DNA of 64,000 bases from Aneurinibacillus uraniidurans (GCF_028471905.1 NZ_CP116902.1:3307001-3371000), one strand, 5' to 3'; shown: positions 14,939 through 24,102, counted from the stretch's first letter. Numbers and translations are program-made. The notes: generated from the letters alone by a model not told the origin.

Positions 14939-15898
14939 CTATTTATGCATATCAAGCCATCCCTTACGGCGGAACCAGAGGAACATACTTCCCCCGATGA
15001 TCGCCATTACTGCCAATACAGCAAAATAGCCATACTTCCAATCCAGCTCAGGCATATTCTTAAAGTTCATTCCATACACGCCCGCAATAAACGTCAACGG
15101 AATAAAAATAGACGAAATAATCGTCAATACCATCATCACATTGTTCATCCGATAAGAGTTCACCGAGATATAGTTATCCCGCATATCTGCTGTCATCTCC
15201 CGGCTTGAATCAATCATCTCTGCAAGCCGCAACAGATGATCATAAATGTCCGTGAAGTACAGATGATGCTCTTTGAACTCTTTTAAACGCTCCGAATTCA
15301 ATATACGATACAGCAAATCCCGCATCGAGCCAACCGTCCGCCGCAATTTCAGAAGATCAGCCCGAATCGCAAATACTTCATCCATCAGCTTACGCCCCGG
15401 TATGTGCCGCTCGTCTGTATCCAGCTCACTCAGCGCATCTTCAATCCGGTACACAGATGGAAAGTAATAATCGACCAGCTTATCAATCAGCAAATAGGCG
15501 ATGTACACCGGACCACTGGAACGGCCCGAAGTCGATGCAAGGAACTTTCGCCGTACTTCATCAAGCTCATGTAGCGGCTTCAAATGAAATGATACGAGAA
15601 AGTTCGGGCCGACAAACATATCGACTTCTTCTACATCAAGCGTCGTTTGATTCAGCGAATGAAGAACGAAAAACAAGTAGTTTTCATAATAATCGAGCTT
15701 GGGGCGCTGCAGGAAATGCAAACAGTCTTCAATCGCCAGCGGATGAAAACGAAAGTATGTATCTAACAGCTTTGCTTCGTCTTCTGTCGGCACATTGAAA
15801 TCAACCCAGTACCAGTCTATGTCGGAAGCGGACAGGCACGAGAGTGGAATATTTTCGAGCAACTCTCCAGTTGTCGTTATCGCAAGCGTCGTAATCAC
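14939..15898 (-). CDS. corA: CorA-family Mg2+/Co2+ channel
   Basis: The product has 319 residues. The large cytoplasmic funnel domain (1-255) contains the acidic helices, and two C-terminal membrane helices follow with the diagnostic loop AGVYGMNFKNMPEL (GMN selectivity motif, here in Y-G-M-N-F form). The length and layout match CorA pentameric channels, which mediate magnesium (and cobalt) influx gated by intracellular Mg2+. The start is GTG, with AGGAGA ten bases upstream. No M-box riboswitch was seen upstream. Monocistronic. Confidence 0.92.
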   Translation of the reverse strand: MITTLAITTTGELLENIPLSCLSASDIDWYWVDFNVPTEDEAKLLDTYFRFHPLAIEDCLHFLQRPKLDYYENYLFFVLHSLNQTTLDVEEVDMFVGPNFLVSFHLKPLHELDEVRRKFLASTSGRSSGPVYIAYLLIDKLVDYYFPSVYRIEDALSELDTDERHIPGRKLMDEVFAIRADLLKLRRTVGSMRDLLYRILNSERLKEFKEHHLYFTDIYDHLLRLAEMIDSSREMTADMRDNYISVNSYRMNNVMMVLTIISSIFIPLTFIAGVYGMNFKNMPELDWKYGYFAVLAVMAIIGGSMFLWFRRKGWLDMHK

Positions 15899-15959
15899 GA
15901 GTTAGTCTCCTATTCTATATGCCTCTTTCTTATTATTGTATGCCCACCGCCTATTCCTT

Positions 15960-16003
15960 GCAAATACACAGCGGGAACATCCCTGTCCCCGCTGTGTATT
16001 TTC
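15960..16003 (-). terminator. Terminator of the 2-oxo acid dehydrogenase operon
   Basis: AAATACACAGCGGG pairs with CCCGCTGTGTATTT (15962-16001), immediately beyond the lpd stop codon. Confidence 0.8.
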
Positions 16004-17425
16004 CTATTTATTCACAACATGAATCGCATGCCCGAGTGCTGCACAGGCCGCTTCGAGCCATACCTCACTGATTGTCGGATGCGGGTGCATAGTCAGCGCG
16101 ATATCTTCTACCCGAGCTCCCATCTCCAAAGCCAGCACTCCTTCCCCGATCAAGTTCGATGCGTCCGGTCCAACCATATGAAAACCGAGCAGCAGATGAC
16201 TGTCTGCCTCTACAATCACTTCGGCCATCCCGTCGGCTTCTCCACTCGCAAGTGCACGTCCATTCGCACGTATCGGGAACTGACCCACTTTCACAGCATA
16301 TCCCTGCTGTTCGGCTTCTTCCCGTGTCAAACCTACTCCTGCGATCTCTGGCTCCGTAAAAATCACATACGGAATAAAAGGAGAATCCACCGCACTCGGC
16401 AGCCCACCAATTACTTCCGCTGCCACAATCCCCTGCTTGGATGCGCGATGCGCCAGCGCCGGGCCCGGTGTACAATCCCCAATCGCAAAAATATGTGGGC
16501 GGTTTGTCCGACACTGCTCATCTACCGGAATATAGCCGCGTTCATCCGTCAGCACTCCCGCCTGTGCAAGTCCGAGACCTTCTGTGTATGGTGTACGCCC
16601 GATTGTGACGAGCACTTTTTCACTTTCAATCGTATCACTACCAGTAGAAGTCTTTACATGCAGGTGTACCCGTCCGTTTTCAATTACAGTGTTCTCCACC
16701 CGTGTTCCCGTGTAAATGCGCATCCCCCATTGCTTGGCATGACGTAACACATCCTTCTTGAGCACGGCCGACACCTGTGGCAGTACCTCTTCCGCCGCTT
16801 CCACAATGGTCACCTGACAGCCAAGTCGGGCGAACGCCATCCCAAGTTCCATCCCGATATAACCGCCACCCATAATAGCCAGACTTGCAGGTAGCTCAGT
16901 CAGTGCCAGTATACTCGTCGAATCAAGAATATACTGCCCATCAATCGACAGAAATGGGGGAATCATCGGCCTAGACCCGGAGGCAATAATCGCCTGTTCA
17001 AAGCGATACGTTTCAAAGTCGCCACCTGTCTCCACACCAATACGGTCCGATGACAGGAACACTGCCTGACCATGTGCAATAGTCACACCATTTTTCTCAC
17101 ACAGCTGGCGCACTCCGCGATTGAGCTGCTCAATGATCTTCTGTTTATGTTTCTGCCAGGCGGTCAGCGAGAACTGTGCATCCCCCTGTGGAAGTGTAAT
17201 CCCGATCTCGGTGAGTCGAGATAGCTTCGCATATTCCCCGGCAGCATAAATGAGTGCTTTTGATGGGATACAGCCCCGATTCAAGCAAACACCGCCAAGT
17301 TCTTCTTTTTCAACAAGCACAACTGATTTGCCAAGCTGGCCGAGCCGGATGGCAGCCGCATACCCACCCGGTCCACCTCCAATCACGACCACGTCTGTTT
17401 CTGTCGCCACTTCTCCGACTACCAT
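16004..17425 (-). CDS. lpdA: Dihydrolipoyl dehydrogenase (E3)
   Basis: This is a 473-residue FAD enzyme that reoxidises dihydrolipoyl groups of E2 with NAD+. The FAD-binding motif is VVVIGGGPGGYAAA, the redox disulfide is C47/C52 in GGVCLNRGCIPSK, the NAD-binding motif is IMGGGYIGMELG, a second FAD motif contains FAIGDCTPGPALAHRAS, and the catalytic HPHPTISE is near the C-terminus. It is the last gene of a four-gene operon and starts directly after the E2 stop codon. Confidence 0.92.
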   Translation of the reverse strand: MVVGEVATETDVVVIGGGPGGYAAAIRLGQLGKSVVLVEKEELGGVCLNRGCIPSKALIYAAGEYAKLSRLTEIGITLPQGDAQFSLTAWQKHKQKIIEQLNRGVRQLCEKNGVTIAHGQAVFLSSDRIGVETGGDFETYRFEQAIIASGSRPMIPPFLSIDGQYILDSTSILALTELPASLAIMGGGYIGMELGMAFARLGCQVTIVEAAEEVLPQVSAVLKKDVLRHAKQWGMRIYTGTRVENTVIENGRVHLHVKTSTGSDTIESEKVLVTIGRTPYTEGLGLAQAGVLTDERGYIPVDEQCRTNRPHIFAIGDCTPGPALAHRASKQGIVAAEVIGGLPSAVDSPFIPYVIFTEPEIAGVGLTREEAEQQGYAVKVGQFPIRANGRALASGEADGMAEVIVEADSHLLLGFHMVGPDASNLIGEGVLALEMGARVEDIALTMHPHPTISEVWLEAACAALGHAIHVVNK

Positions 17426-18718
17426 CTATACCAGCTCCATAAATAGAAGTTCCGGATTTTCCAGCAACTGCTTGATCCGGTTTGTAAATCGCACAGACGC
17501 CACACCATCAATAATCCTGTGGTCAAACGATAGCGACACATTCATCATGTCGCGAATGACGATCTCACGGCTTCGTACAACGGCACGCGGCTCTATTTTA
17601 TGCAGAGCAAGAATCGCGGCTTCCGGGTGATTGATGATCGGCGTGGCCTGCTGACCGCCAACCGATCCAACGCTTGTGATCGTAAATGTACCGCCGCTCA
17701 TATCGGCCAGCGTTAATTTGCCCGTACGTGCTTTCTCCGCAAGTTCCCCAACTTCTCTGGCAATGTCAAAAATCGATTTTCGATCTGCATGCTTGATGAC
17801 AGGCACGACCAGCCCCTGCTCGGTGTCTGCTGCCACGCCGATATGATAGTAGTTTTTCAGAACGATCTCGCCGGTGCTGTCATCAACCGATGCATTAAAC
17901 ATGCGGAATTGTTTGAGTGCAATAACAGTTGCCTTGATGAAAAACGGTAAATACGTCAGCTTCACACCTATCTCCTCAGCATGCAGCTTCATTCGGCTGC
18001 GAAGTGCGATCAGCGCATCCATCTCCATATCATCAAAATGGGTCACATGCGGGATAATGGTTACGGACTTTACCATATGCTCAGCGATTTTTTTACGGAT
18101 GCCAGCAAGTTTTATTCGCTCTTCCGCTTCTTGCGGCAGGTTACTTGCTAGGTGCGGCGCAACGATGACAGGCTGTTTTACTTCAGGCGGCATCTGATCT
18201 GTGGTAACAGCAACCACCTGTGATTCCCTATCCTGTATCGACTCCGATTTTGCAAATCGGCGTATATCCTCCTCAAGTACACGACCTGCCGGACCGCTGC
18301 CTGCTACTTGCTCCAGATCAATCCCCAGACTGCGTGCCAGCTGCCGCACATATGGAGTTGCCAGTGCACGGTGAGTCTCGGAAACAGATGGTACTGCTAG
18401 AACAACGTTGGAGACCGAAGAAGCTACTTCCCTTTCCTCTGACTGTATCGCAGCCGTTTCCATTTCTACTTTCTCTCCCACCCCATCGTCAATCACAAAC
18501 ATGACCTGCCCGACATGTACCGTATCCCCTGCTGCAAACAACAGCTGCGTAATCACACCACTAACCGGCGCAGACAACTCCGCATTTACCTTATCAGTCT
18601 GCACTTCAACTACCGGCTGGTCCTGCTCCACATGATCGCCTTCTGCGATCAACCAGCGGGTAATTTCCCCCTCATGCATCCCCTCTCCCACATCAGGAAG
18701 CTTAAACTCTACCATAGC
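17426..18718 (-). CDS. 2-oxo acid dehydrogenase E2, dihydrolipoamide acyltransferase
   Basis: The product has 430 residues from the ATG at 18718, which has GAGGAGG upstream and starts MVEFKLPDVGEGMHEGEI. A single lipoyl domain (1-78) has lipoyl lysine K42 in VQTDKVNAE. A flexible linker and a peripheral subunit-binding domain (ATPYVRQLARSLGIDL, GSGPAGRVLEEDI) follow. The acyltransferase domain ends in LSFDHRIIDGVASVRF with the catalytic HxxxD. The substrate could be pyruvate or branched-chain 2-oxo acids, since one lipoyl domain occurs in both. The gene lies between E1-beta and E3. Confidence 0.88.
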   Translation of the reverse strand, partial: AMVEFKLPDVGEGMHEGEITRWLIAEGDHVEQDQPVVEVQTDKVNAELSAPVSGVITQLLFAAGDTVHVGQVMFVIDDGVGEKVEMETAAIQSEEREVASSVSNVVLAVPSVSETHRALATPYVRQLARSLGIDLEQVAGSGPAGRVLEEDIRRFAKSESIQDRESQVVAVTTDQMPPEVKQPVIVAPHLASNLPQEAEERIKLAGIRKKIAEHMVKSVTIIPHVTHFDDMEMDALIALRSRMKLHAEEIGVKLTYLPFFIKATVIALKQFRMFNASVDDSTGEIVLKNYYHIGVAADTEQGLVVPVIKHADRKSIFDIAREVGELAEKARTGKLTLADMSGGTFTITSVGSVGGQQATPIINHPEAAILALHKIEPRAVVRSREIVIRDMMNVSLSFDHRIIDGVASVRFTNRIKQLLENPELLFMELV

Positions 18719-18738
18719 GTCCTCCTCACCCTCCTCCA

Positions 18739-19722
18739 CTAAAATTGCATCGTGTCAATAATGCCCTGCCGAATGCGTGCCGGTGTCGGCATATATGAAT
18801 CTTCCAATGTAAAAAACGGAACCGGCACATCGTATCCAGTTATACGTTTTACGGGTGCTTTTAAATAAATGAGCGCCTCGTCGTTAATCAGCGACGTGAT
18901 TTCAGCACCAAGTCCGGCTGTTTTATGCGCTTCGTGCACGATTAGCGCACGTCCTGTTTTCTTCACTGAAGCAATAATCGTATCCAGATCAAGCGGATAC
19001 AAGGAGCGAAGATCAATAATCTCACAGCTCCATCCCTTCTCCTGTGCGATCTGCTTCGCTGCCAGCTGGGCGGTGCGCATCATACTCCCCCACGCAAAAA
19101 TCGATAGGTCACTTCCTTCCTCCACGATCCGGGCCTTGCCAATCGGAACGCGATACATCTCTTCCGGTACCTCTTCCTTGAACGCACGATACAGCCGGGT
19201 CGGTTCAAGGAACAATACCGGGTCCGGATCTTCAATCGCCGAGATCAGCAATCCTTTAGCATCATACGGCGTGGCAGGTACGACTACTTTTAAACCCGGT
19301 GTATGCACAAAAAACGTCTCCACACTCTCCGAATGCAACTCCGGTCCACGAATCCCTGCACCATATGGCGTACGAATCACAAGCGGTGTCGTGAATTGCC
19401 CTCGCGTCCGATGACGCAGACGAGCCGCATGTGAGACGACCTGCTCAAATGCCGGGTAAATAAAACTAAGAAATTGAATTTCTGCCACCGGGAGCATACC
19501 ATTTAGTGAAAGCCCAATCGCGGACCCAATAATGCCAGATTCAGCAAGCGGCGTATCGACCACTCGCTCCGCTCCATGTTTCGAGAGCAGCCCTTCTGTC
19601 GCCCGAAATACGCCTCCGTTTACGCCGATGTCCTCGCCAAGCAGCATAACTCGCGGATCATCCGCCAGCTTCTGATCAAGCGCTTCAGTAATGGCCTGGA
19701 TCATGGTGAACTTTCGATTCAT
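18739..19722 (-). CDS. 2-oxo acid dehydrogenase E1 beta subunit
   Basis: This is a 327-residue transketolase-like pyrimidine-binding subunit. It contains MLLGEDIGVNGGVFRATEGL, VDTPLAESGIIGSAIGLSLN, AEIQFLSFIYPAFEQ, and VIRTPYGAGIRGPELHSES, the standard landmarks of PdhB/BkdB. It pairs with the E1-alpha subunit, whose gene overlaps it by four bases (ATGA), implying translational coupling. The ribosome site is GAGGAGGGAGG. Confidence 0.9.
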   Translation of the reverse strand: MNRKFTMIQAITEALDQKLADDPRVMLLGEDIGVNGGVFRATEGLLSKHGAERVVDTPLAESGIIGSAIGLSLNGMLPVAEIQFLSFIYPAFEQVVSHAARLRHRTRGQFTTPLVIRTPYGAGIRGPELHSESVETFFVHTPGLKVVVPATPYDAKGLLISAIEDPDPVLFLEPTRLYRAFKEEVPEEMYRVPIGKARIVEEGSDLSIFAWGSMMRTAQLAAKQIAQEKGWSCEIIDLRSLYPLDLDTIIASVKKTGRALIVHEAHKTAGLGAEITSLINDEALIYLKAPVKRITGYDVPVPFFTLEDSYMPTPARIRQGIIDTMQF

Positions 19723-20852
19723 ACGTGTCCTCCCTCCTCATCCTGCAATGAGAGAAATTCTTGCCGCTGTTCCGTAATATGCCACGGTACATCCGCATAT
19801 ACGTGATCAAACATATCGACTGGACGTGTTTTTGGTAACGCTTCCACTTTAGCGAATGCCGCTTCGATTTCGTCCGTAAGCTTGTTCATAAGCACCTGTT
19901 CTTTCTCTTCCGTCCATAATTCTTTCTTTATTAGAAACTTCTGGAGCCGCTCAATCGGGTCACGCTGTTCGCGCCACTCTTTAGCTAGTACTTCCTGATC
20001 CCGATATTTCTTCGGATCATCCGCTGTAGTATGAGCGCCATAACGAAAGGTAACCGCTTCGATAAGTGTCGGCCCCCTGCCTGCCTGCGCCCGTTCGATC
20101 GCTTCTCTCACCGCCAGCCATACAGCAAAAATATCATTGCCGTCCACCCGTATGCCCGGGATGTCATACGCTGCCGCACGCTGGACAATCGTACGCGAGG
20201 CAGACTGCCGTTGAAACGGCACACTAATCGCATACCCGTTATTCTGACAGAAAAACAAAACCGGAAGCTGATAGACACCCGCAAAATTTAGTGCTTCATG
20301 AAAATCCCCTTCCGACGTGGCACCGTCTCCGAAATACGCGATACTGATTGCTCCCTCACCTTTTATTTTATTCGCCCAGGCCGCACCAGCCGCATGCAGC
20401 ATCTGCGTCGCAATCGGCACAGACGGCGGCAAGATGTTCTTTCCAGCCGGACACATGCATCCTTCCATTCGACCCATCCAGTACAAAAACAAATTTTCAA
20501 GCGTCTGCCCGTGCGTCAGTATCGCCGCATGATCACGATACGTCGGAAACATCCAATCCCCTTCTTTGAGTGCCAGCGCACTCCCCACCTGCGCTGCCTC
20601 CTGCCCTTCAAATGGCGCATATGTCCCGATGCGACCTTGTCTCTGCAAAATGACCGCCTTGCGATCAAATGCACGTGCTCGTGTCATCTGCTCATACATG
20701 CGTACCATAAGAGCCGGATCGATTCTATTTTCAATCCCCTGCTGCACCTCTCCATCTGGTGTAATCACTTGAAACAATTCCGGAATACGAACATCTTCTA
20801 GACGACCCGTCAACGCTGCCGCACGAGCCCGCATATCTTTTTCAATCAACAT
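19719..20852 (-). CDS. pdhA: 2-oxo acid dehydrogenase E1 alpha subunit (pyruvate dehydrogenase-like)
   Basis: The product has 377 residues. It carries the thiamine diphosphate motif GDGATSEGDFHEALNFAG ending in CQNN, plus the phosphorylation-loop region RYGAHTTADDPKKYRD and the entry motif GTYAPFEGQEAAQVG. The APFEGQEA and SIAYFGDGATSEG forms resemble PdhA more than BkdA, but second 2-oxo acid dehydrogenase operons in Bacillales are hard to assign by eye, and acetoin or branched-chain substrates remain possible. It is the first gene of the operon, with AAGGAGG before the ATG and a cre-overlapped promoter upstream. Confidence 0.85.
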   Translation of the reverse strand: MLIEKDMRARAAALTGRLEDVRIPELFQVITPDGEVQQGIENRIDPALMVRMYEQMTRARAFDRKAVILQRQGRIGTYAPFEGQEAAQVGSALALKEGDWMFPTYRDHAAILTHGQTLENLFLYWMGRMEGCMCPAGKNILPPSVPIATQMLHAAGAAWANKIKGEGAISIAYFGDGATSEGDFHEALNFAGVYQLPVLFFCQNNGYAISVPFQRQSASRTIVQRAAAYDIPGIRVDGNDIFAVWLAVREAIERAQAGRGPTLIEAVTFRYGAHTTADDPKKYRDQEVLAKEWREQRDPIERLQKFLIKKELWTEEKEQVLMNKLTDEIEAAFAKVEALPKTRPVDMFDHVYADVPWHITEQRQEFLSLQDEEGGHV

Positions 20853-20952
20853 AATGCTGCCTCCTTATGTGAATTCCGTATACCTGCCGAGCCTGCTGTA
20901 TCGTATGCAAATGATCAAATAAATGTCTTGATACCACTGCCTCTTTATGCAG

Positions 20953-20991
20953 ATTATAAAATTTATTCTGAATAATTTGCAAACGCTTACA
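20953..20991 (-). promoter_or_regulatory. Promoter of the 2-oxo acid dehydrogenase operon with overlapping cre site
   Basis: On the minus strand, TTGCAA (20977-20982) is 18 bp from a perfect TATAAT (20953-20958). The catabolite-responsive element TGCAAACGCTTACA (20978-20991, plus strand) matches TGWNANCGNTNWCA with one mismatch and covers the -35 hexamer. That geometry implies repression by CcpA when preferred sugars are present. Confidence 0.7.
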
Positions 20992-21027
20992 TTAAAAGAT
21001 ATATGCGGTTATGTATTATCGTCATAA

Positions 21028-21057
21028 AGAAAAAAAGAAGCAGAGAAACTCTGCTTC
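21028..21057 (-). terminator. Strong minus-strand terminator of uncertain owner
   Basis: GAAGCAGAG (21037-21045) pairs with CTCTGCTTC (21049-21057), and the minus strand continues as TTTTTTTCTTT. It lies 250 bp beyond metI and upstream of the pdhA-type operon promoter, so it insulates the two operons. Confidence 0.75.
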
Positions 21058-21264
21058 TAAATAAAACTGTGCTTTATGTATATTGCAAAGTAGATTTTCA
21101 AGACCCACACAGCTTTCCGAAACGGTCGGTAAACTCAGAATTGATAGATGCTATCAAAACATGCAGACAACATCTCTCGCCTTATTGGAAGAGCATACAT
21201 CAATCTTTACCACTAGAATCACGCTAGAAGGATTTAGCTACAGCTATAAAACTGACCATGATCA
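21058..21264. other. Gene-free stretch with possible coding remnant
   Basis: No frame here has a ribosome site. The plus-strand frame around 21163-21310 reads like degenerate protein (SIFTTRITLEGFSYSYKTDH) and runs into the metI hairpin. It may be a gene remnant but cannot be identified. Confidence 0.3.
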
Positions 21265-21306
21265 ACAAGAGCCTCTCCCGAATATATTTTACGGAGGGGC
21301 TCTTGT
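21265..21306 (-). terminator. Hairpin just after metI
   Basis: ACAAGAGCCTCTCC pairs with GGAGGGGCTCTTGT. No T-run follows on the minus strand, so it may be a weak terminator or a stabilising 3' structure. Confidence 0.5.
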
Positions 21307-21309
21307 ATC

Positions 21310-21975
21310 TTATCGTTTATCAATCGCACGGGCTACACGGTCACCAGTAAACTGAATCACCTGCACCAAAATAACGAGAATCGCTACGGTCGCAACCATC
21401 ACTTCTGTCTGGAATCGGTAGTAACCAAAGCGAATCGCCAAATCACCAATCCCACCGCCGCCGACAATACCAGCCATTGCCGTGTAGCCAAGCAAGCTAA
21501 TAATCGTTACCGTCAGGGCAAGCACAATACTCGGACGTGCTTCCGGCAACAATACCTCACGAATGATCAACCACGGACTTGCACCAGAAGCAATTGCTGC
21601 TTCAATTACACCTTTATCTACTTCACGAAGCGATGACTCAACAAGACGGGCAAAGAACGGAATCGCTGCTGCTGACAGTGATACCGATGCTGCACCCGGG
21701 CCAATTGTCGTACCAGCCAGAAGCTTAGTCAATGGAATAAGTGCAACAAGCAAAATGATATACGGTACAGAACGAATAATATTAGCGAGCGAACCAAGTA
21801 CTACATTGAAAAAACGATTTTGCAAAAACAATCCCTTACTCGTGATAAACAGCAATACCCCTAGTGGAATCCCCACAACAAATGCCACACCAACGGATAT
21901 GGCCATCATATAAAACGTCTCACCAAATGCCTTTCCGAATTCCGGAAGCAAGTCAATTAAATTACTAAGCTGCAT
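21310..21975 (-). CDS. metI: Methionine ABC transporter permease MetI
   Basis: The product has 221 residues and five membrane helices. The EAA-type loop IEAAIASGASPWLIIREVLLP contacts the ATPase. The N-terminus FGETFYMMAISVGVAFVVGIPLGV and the segment TAMAGIVGGGGIGDLAIRFGY are typical of MetI. The gene overlaps metN by 11 bases. The methionine-binding lipoprotein gene metQ, usually the third gene, is not downstream. Confidence 0.93.
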   Translation of the reverse strand: MQLSNLIDLLPEFGKAFGETFYMMAISVGVAFVVGIPLGVLLFITSKGLFLQNRFFNVVLGSLANIIRSVPYIILLVALIPLTKLLAGTTIGPGAASVSLSAAAIPFFARLVESSLREVDKGVIEAAIASGASPWLIIREVLLPEARPSIVLALTVTIISLLGYTAMAGIVGGGGIGDLAIRFGYYRFQTEVMVATVAILVILVQVIQFTGDRVARAIDKR

Positions 21976-22978
21976 CTGCTAGCACCTCCAGTCCGGCTGT
22001 ACGCTGCCGGATATGTTCAATCGCACGAGCGATCTCCTGCGAATCACCAATCAGTTCCATAATAAAAATCCCCAGCGGCTCATCCTGGATGTATTCAATC
22101 TTGCCATGCAGGATATTGCCTTCTACATTGAATTTTTTCAGCACATCCGATACGACTGCCTTCTCCGCAATCTCGCCCTGGAAGTTGATTTTAACCAACG
22201 TTCCTTGTCGGTTTTCCACCAGTTTCTCCGGCAGGGTAAAATGCAGAACCGTATCGATAAAATCACGGGTCAGCGGCTGTACCGGACGAGCGAACAACTC
22301 ATACACCTCGCCCGATTCAATCACCTTTCCATTCTGCATGACGGCAATGCGATGGCAGATCTCTTTGACCACTTCCATCTCGTGTGTGATCAATACGATT
22401 GTAATCCCGAGTGTACGGTTGATTTCTTTAAGCAAGGCTAGAATCGAACGCGTTGTGCTCGGATCAAGCGCTGATGTCGCTTCATCGCACAACAATACTT
22501 TCGGATTGTTCGCCAATGCGCGGGCGATTCCAACACGCTGTTTTTGACCGCCGGAAAGCTGTGCCGGATAATGATTCCCTTTGTCTCCAAGCCCAACAAG
22601 TTCTAACAATTCCGGTACACGTTTCTCAATTTCTTCTTTCGATTTCCCTGCAGCTTTAAGCGCAAACGCCACATTTTGCGTAACGGTCTTAGAGCTGATC
22701 AGATGGAAGTGTTGAAAAATCATACCGATTTTCAAACGCTCCTGTCGTAATTCCTTCCCTTTCAGCTCCGTAATGTCGACACCATCGATCAAAATTTTGC
22801 CGGACGTTGGGGTTTCCAGCATGTTCAGGCAGCGTAGAAGAGAACTCTTCCCTGCACCGCTATATCCAATAATCCCGAAAATTTCGCCTTTTTTGATTGT
22901 AAGGGTTACATCGTCGACCCCTTTAACTGTACTTTTCTTACCTCTATACTCTTTTGTCACCTGCTGGATTTCAATCAT
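21965..22978 (-). CDS. metN: Methionine ABC transporter ATPase MetN
   Basis: The product has 337 residues. Walker A is GYSGAGKSSLLRCLN, the signature is LSGGQKQRVGIARAL, and Walker B is VLLCDEATSALD. The C-terminal NIL domain (about 260-335) is the methionine-sensing module that gives trans-inhibition in MetNI. AGGGAGAGGGAGG lies before the ATG. A full SAM-I riboswitch precedes the gene. Confidence 0.95.
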   Translation of the reverse strand: MIEIQQVTKEYRGKKSTVKGVDDVTLTIKKGEIFGIIGYSGAGKSSLLRCLNMLETPTSGKILIDGVDITELKGKELRQERLKIGMIFQHFHLISSKTVTQNVAFALKAAGKSKEEIEKRVPELLELVGLGDKGNHYPAQLSGGQKQRVGIARALANNPKVLLCDEATSALDPSTTRSILALLKEINRTLGITIVLITHEMEVVKEICHRIAVMQNGKVIESGEVYELFARPVQPLTRDFIDTVLHFTLPEKLVENRQGTLVKINFQGEIAEKAVVSDVLKKFNVEGNILHGKIEYIQDEPLGIFIMELIGDSQEIARAIEHIRQRTAGLEVLADAA

Positions 22979-23011
22979 GATAGCCTCCCTCTCCCTTTTC
23001 TAGGTAGTAGC

Positions 23012-23183
23012 AAACAAAAAATGACCTCTTACCTGCCCGAAGCACATAAGAGGTCCAAAAAGGGGAAAAGCAAGACCTCTTATCTGTCGGACATGCGTCC
23101 TGCTGGAATTGGCACCAATTGAATCATCAACGGTTGCCGAGGCTTCATCGGGCCAGTCCCTCTGCCTCTCTGGATAAGAGAAT
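23012..23183 (-). promoter_or_regulatory. SAM-I (S-box) riboswitch of metNI
   Basis: The minus strand has P1 CTCTTATC, then CAGAGAGGCAGAGGGAC, TGGCCCGATGAAGCC and CGGCAACC, the canonical S-box core, closing with GATAAGAG near 23076. The 3' P1 strand with its extension GGTC can pair with GACCTCTTA, forming an antiterminator. Alternatively ACCTCTTA/TAAGAGGT (23023-23055) forms a terminator followed by CATTTTTT. SAM binding therefore switches metNI off by transcription termination. Confidence 0.95.
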
Positions 23184-23237
23184 ATAAAATATGCCGTTTT
23201 GTTCGTTCATTTGCCTTGTGTTGCCTTGTTATTTAGA

Positions 23238-23266
23238 ATTTTAGTTCAATTATTCCTACATGTCAA
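23238..23266 (-). promoter_or_regulatory. SigA-type promoter of the metNI riboswitch transcript
   Basis: On the minus strand, TTGACA (23261-23266) is separated by exactly 17 bp from TAAAAT (23238-23243), about 50 bp before the S-box. Confidence 0.75.
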
Positions 23267-23280
23267 GTGGGTATTTGTTT

Positions 23281-24102
23281 TTATTTGGAGAGCTTTTTTG
23301 CAGTTTCGACCACTTGCTGAGCTACCGTATTTAACTGCTCAAGCGTACTATTAATTTCTGTTGTAGCTGAAGCTTGCGATGTAATAATCGGGGTCATACT
23401 TTGCGATAATTGCTGGAGTTCAGTCGATAGTTTTTTCATCTGTTCTAAAATGTCTTCAATCTGACTTACCGCGTCACCTGTATTCGTAGAAAGGTTGCGG
23501 ATCTCTTTGGCTACCACTTGAAAGCTTCGTCCTTCTTCGTTCTGTGCCTTAGCTGCAATAATACCTGCATTTAACCCGAGAAGATTGGTCTGCTTTGACA
23601 CGTTACGGATTACATCGACAATTCTTCCTGACTCATCTGTATGCTTTTTCGTTTGTTCTGCGGTAGTATTCATAATTTCTTGCGTAGAAGCTAATTTCTG
23701 AGCCATTATATTCACTTCGTTTACACTTGCAGCGATTTGTTCAAGAGATGCCGAAAGCGTCTCCGCCATCCTACCGAGTGCAAATTCGCGCTCTAAACTT
23801 ATGCCCATTGCCATCACACCTACTACTTCATCCTTGTCAAAAAGCGGGAGACCAACCCCTCGAAATGGATGTCCATACTCAGGAGGCGCAACCATAGTTA
23901 CAACTTTCCGCTGATCTCTTGCCATACCAAGCGCATCGTAGTCGAGTATAGGTTGTCCAAGTTGTACCCCCGCATCCAGCGTCTGAGACTTGGCGTAGTA
24001 TACGTACTTTTCCTTATCACTAATCCCAATCATGATGTCTGCTTCATAAAATATTTTTGAAAGGATGGGCATTGCCTCTAAAATAATCTCTAACTCGTTC
24101 AT
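23281..24102 (-). CDS. Soluble YfmS-like chemoreceptor
   Basis: The product has 273 residues and no membrane segment. Residues 1-105 form a small sensor-like domain (DIMIGISDKEKYVYYAKS, PFRGVGLPLFDKDEVVGVMAMG). Residues 110-270 form a shortened methyl-accepting signalling hairpin whose tip reads SKQTNLLGLNAGIIAAKAQN, a diverged form of the usual [18 protein letters not shown]. This matches the short cytosolic receptor YfmS of Bacillus subtilis. The ligand is unknown. The GGGAGGG ribosome site is good, and the gene reads towards the metNI promoter. Confidence 0.85.
   Translation of the reverse strand: MNELEIILEAMPILSKIFYEADIMIGISDKEKYVYYAKSQTLDAGVQLGQPILDYDALGMARDQRKVVTMVAPPEYGHPFRGVGLPLFDKDEVVGVMAMGISLEREFALGRMAETLSASLEQIAASVNEVNIMAQKLASTQEIMNTTAEQTKKHTDESGRIVDVIRNVSKQTNLLGLNAGIIAAKAQNEEGRSFQVVAKEIRNLSTNTGDAVSQIEDILEQMKKLSTELQQLSQSMTPIITSQASATTEINSTLEQLNTVAQQVVETAKKLSK

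Noticed and set aside
16019-16747. 242-residue frame antisense to lpdA
   Set aside because: It is a shadow of a well-conserved gene, rich in Cys, Arg and His, with no start signal.
21083-21355. 90-residue plus-strand frame between the dehydrogenase operon and metI
   Set aside because: It has no ribosome site, crosses the metI hairpin and ends antisense to metI. At most it is a gene remnant, noted only as such.
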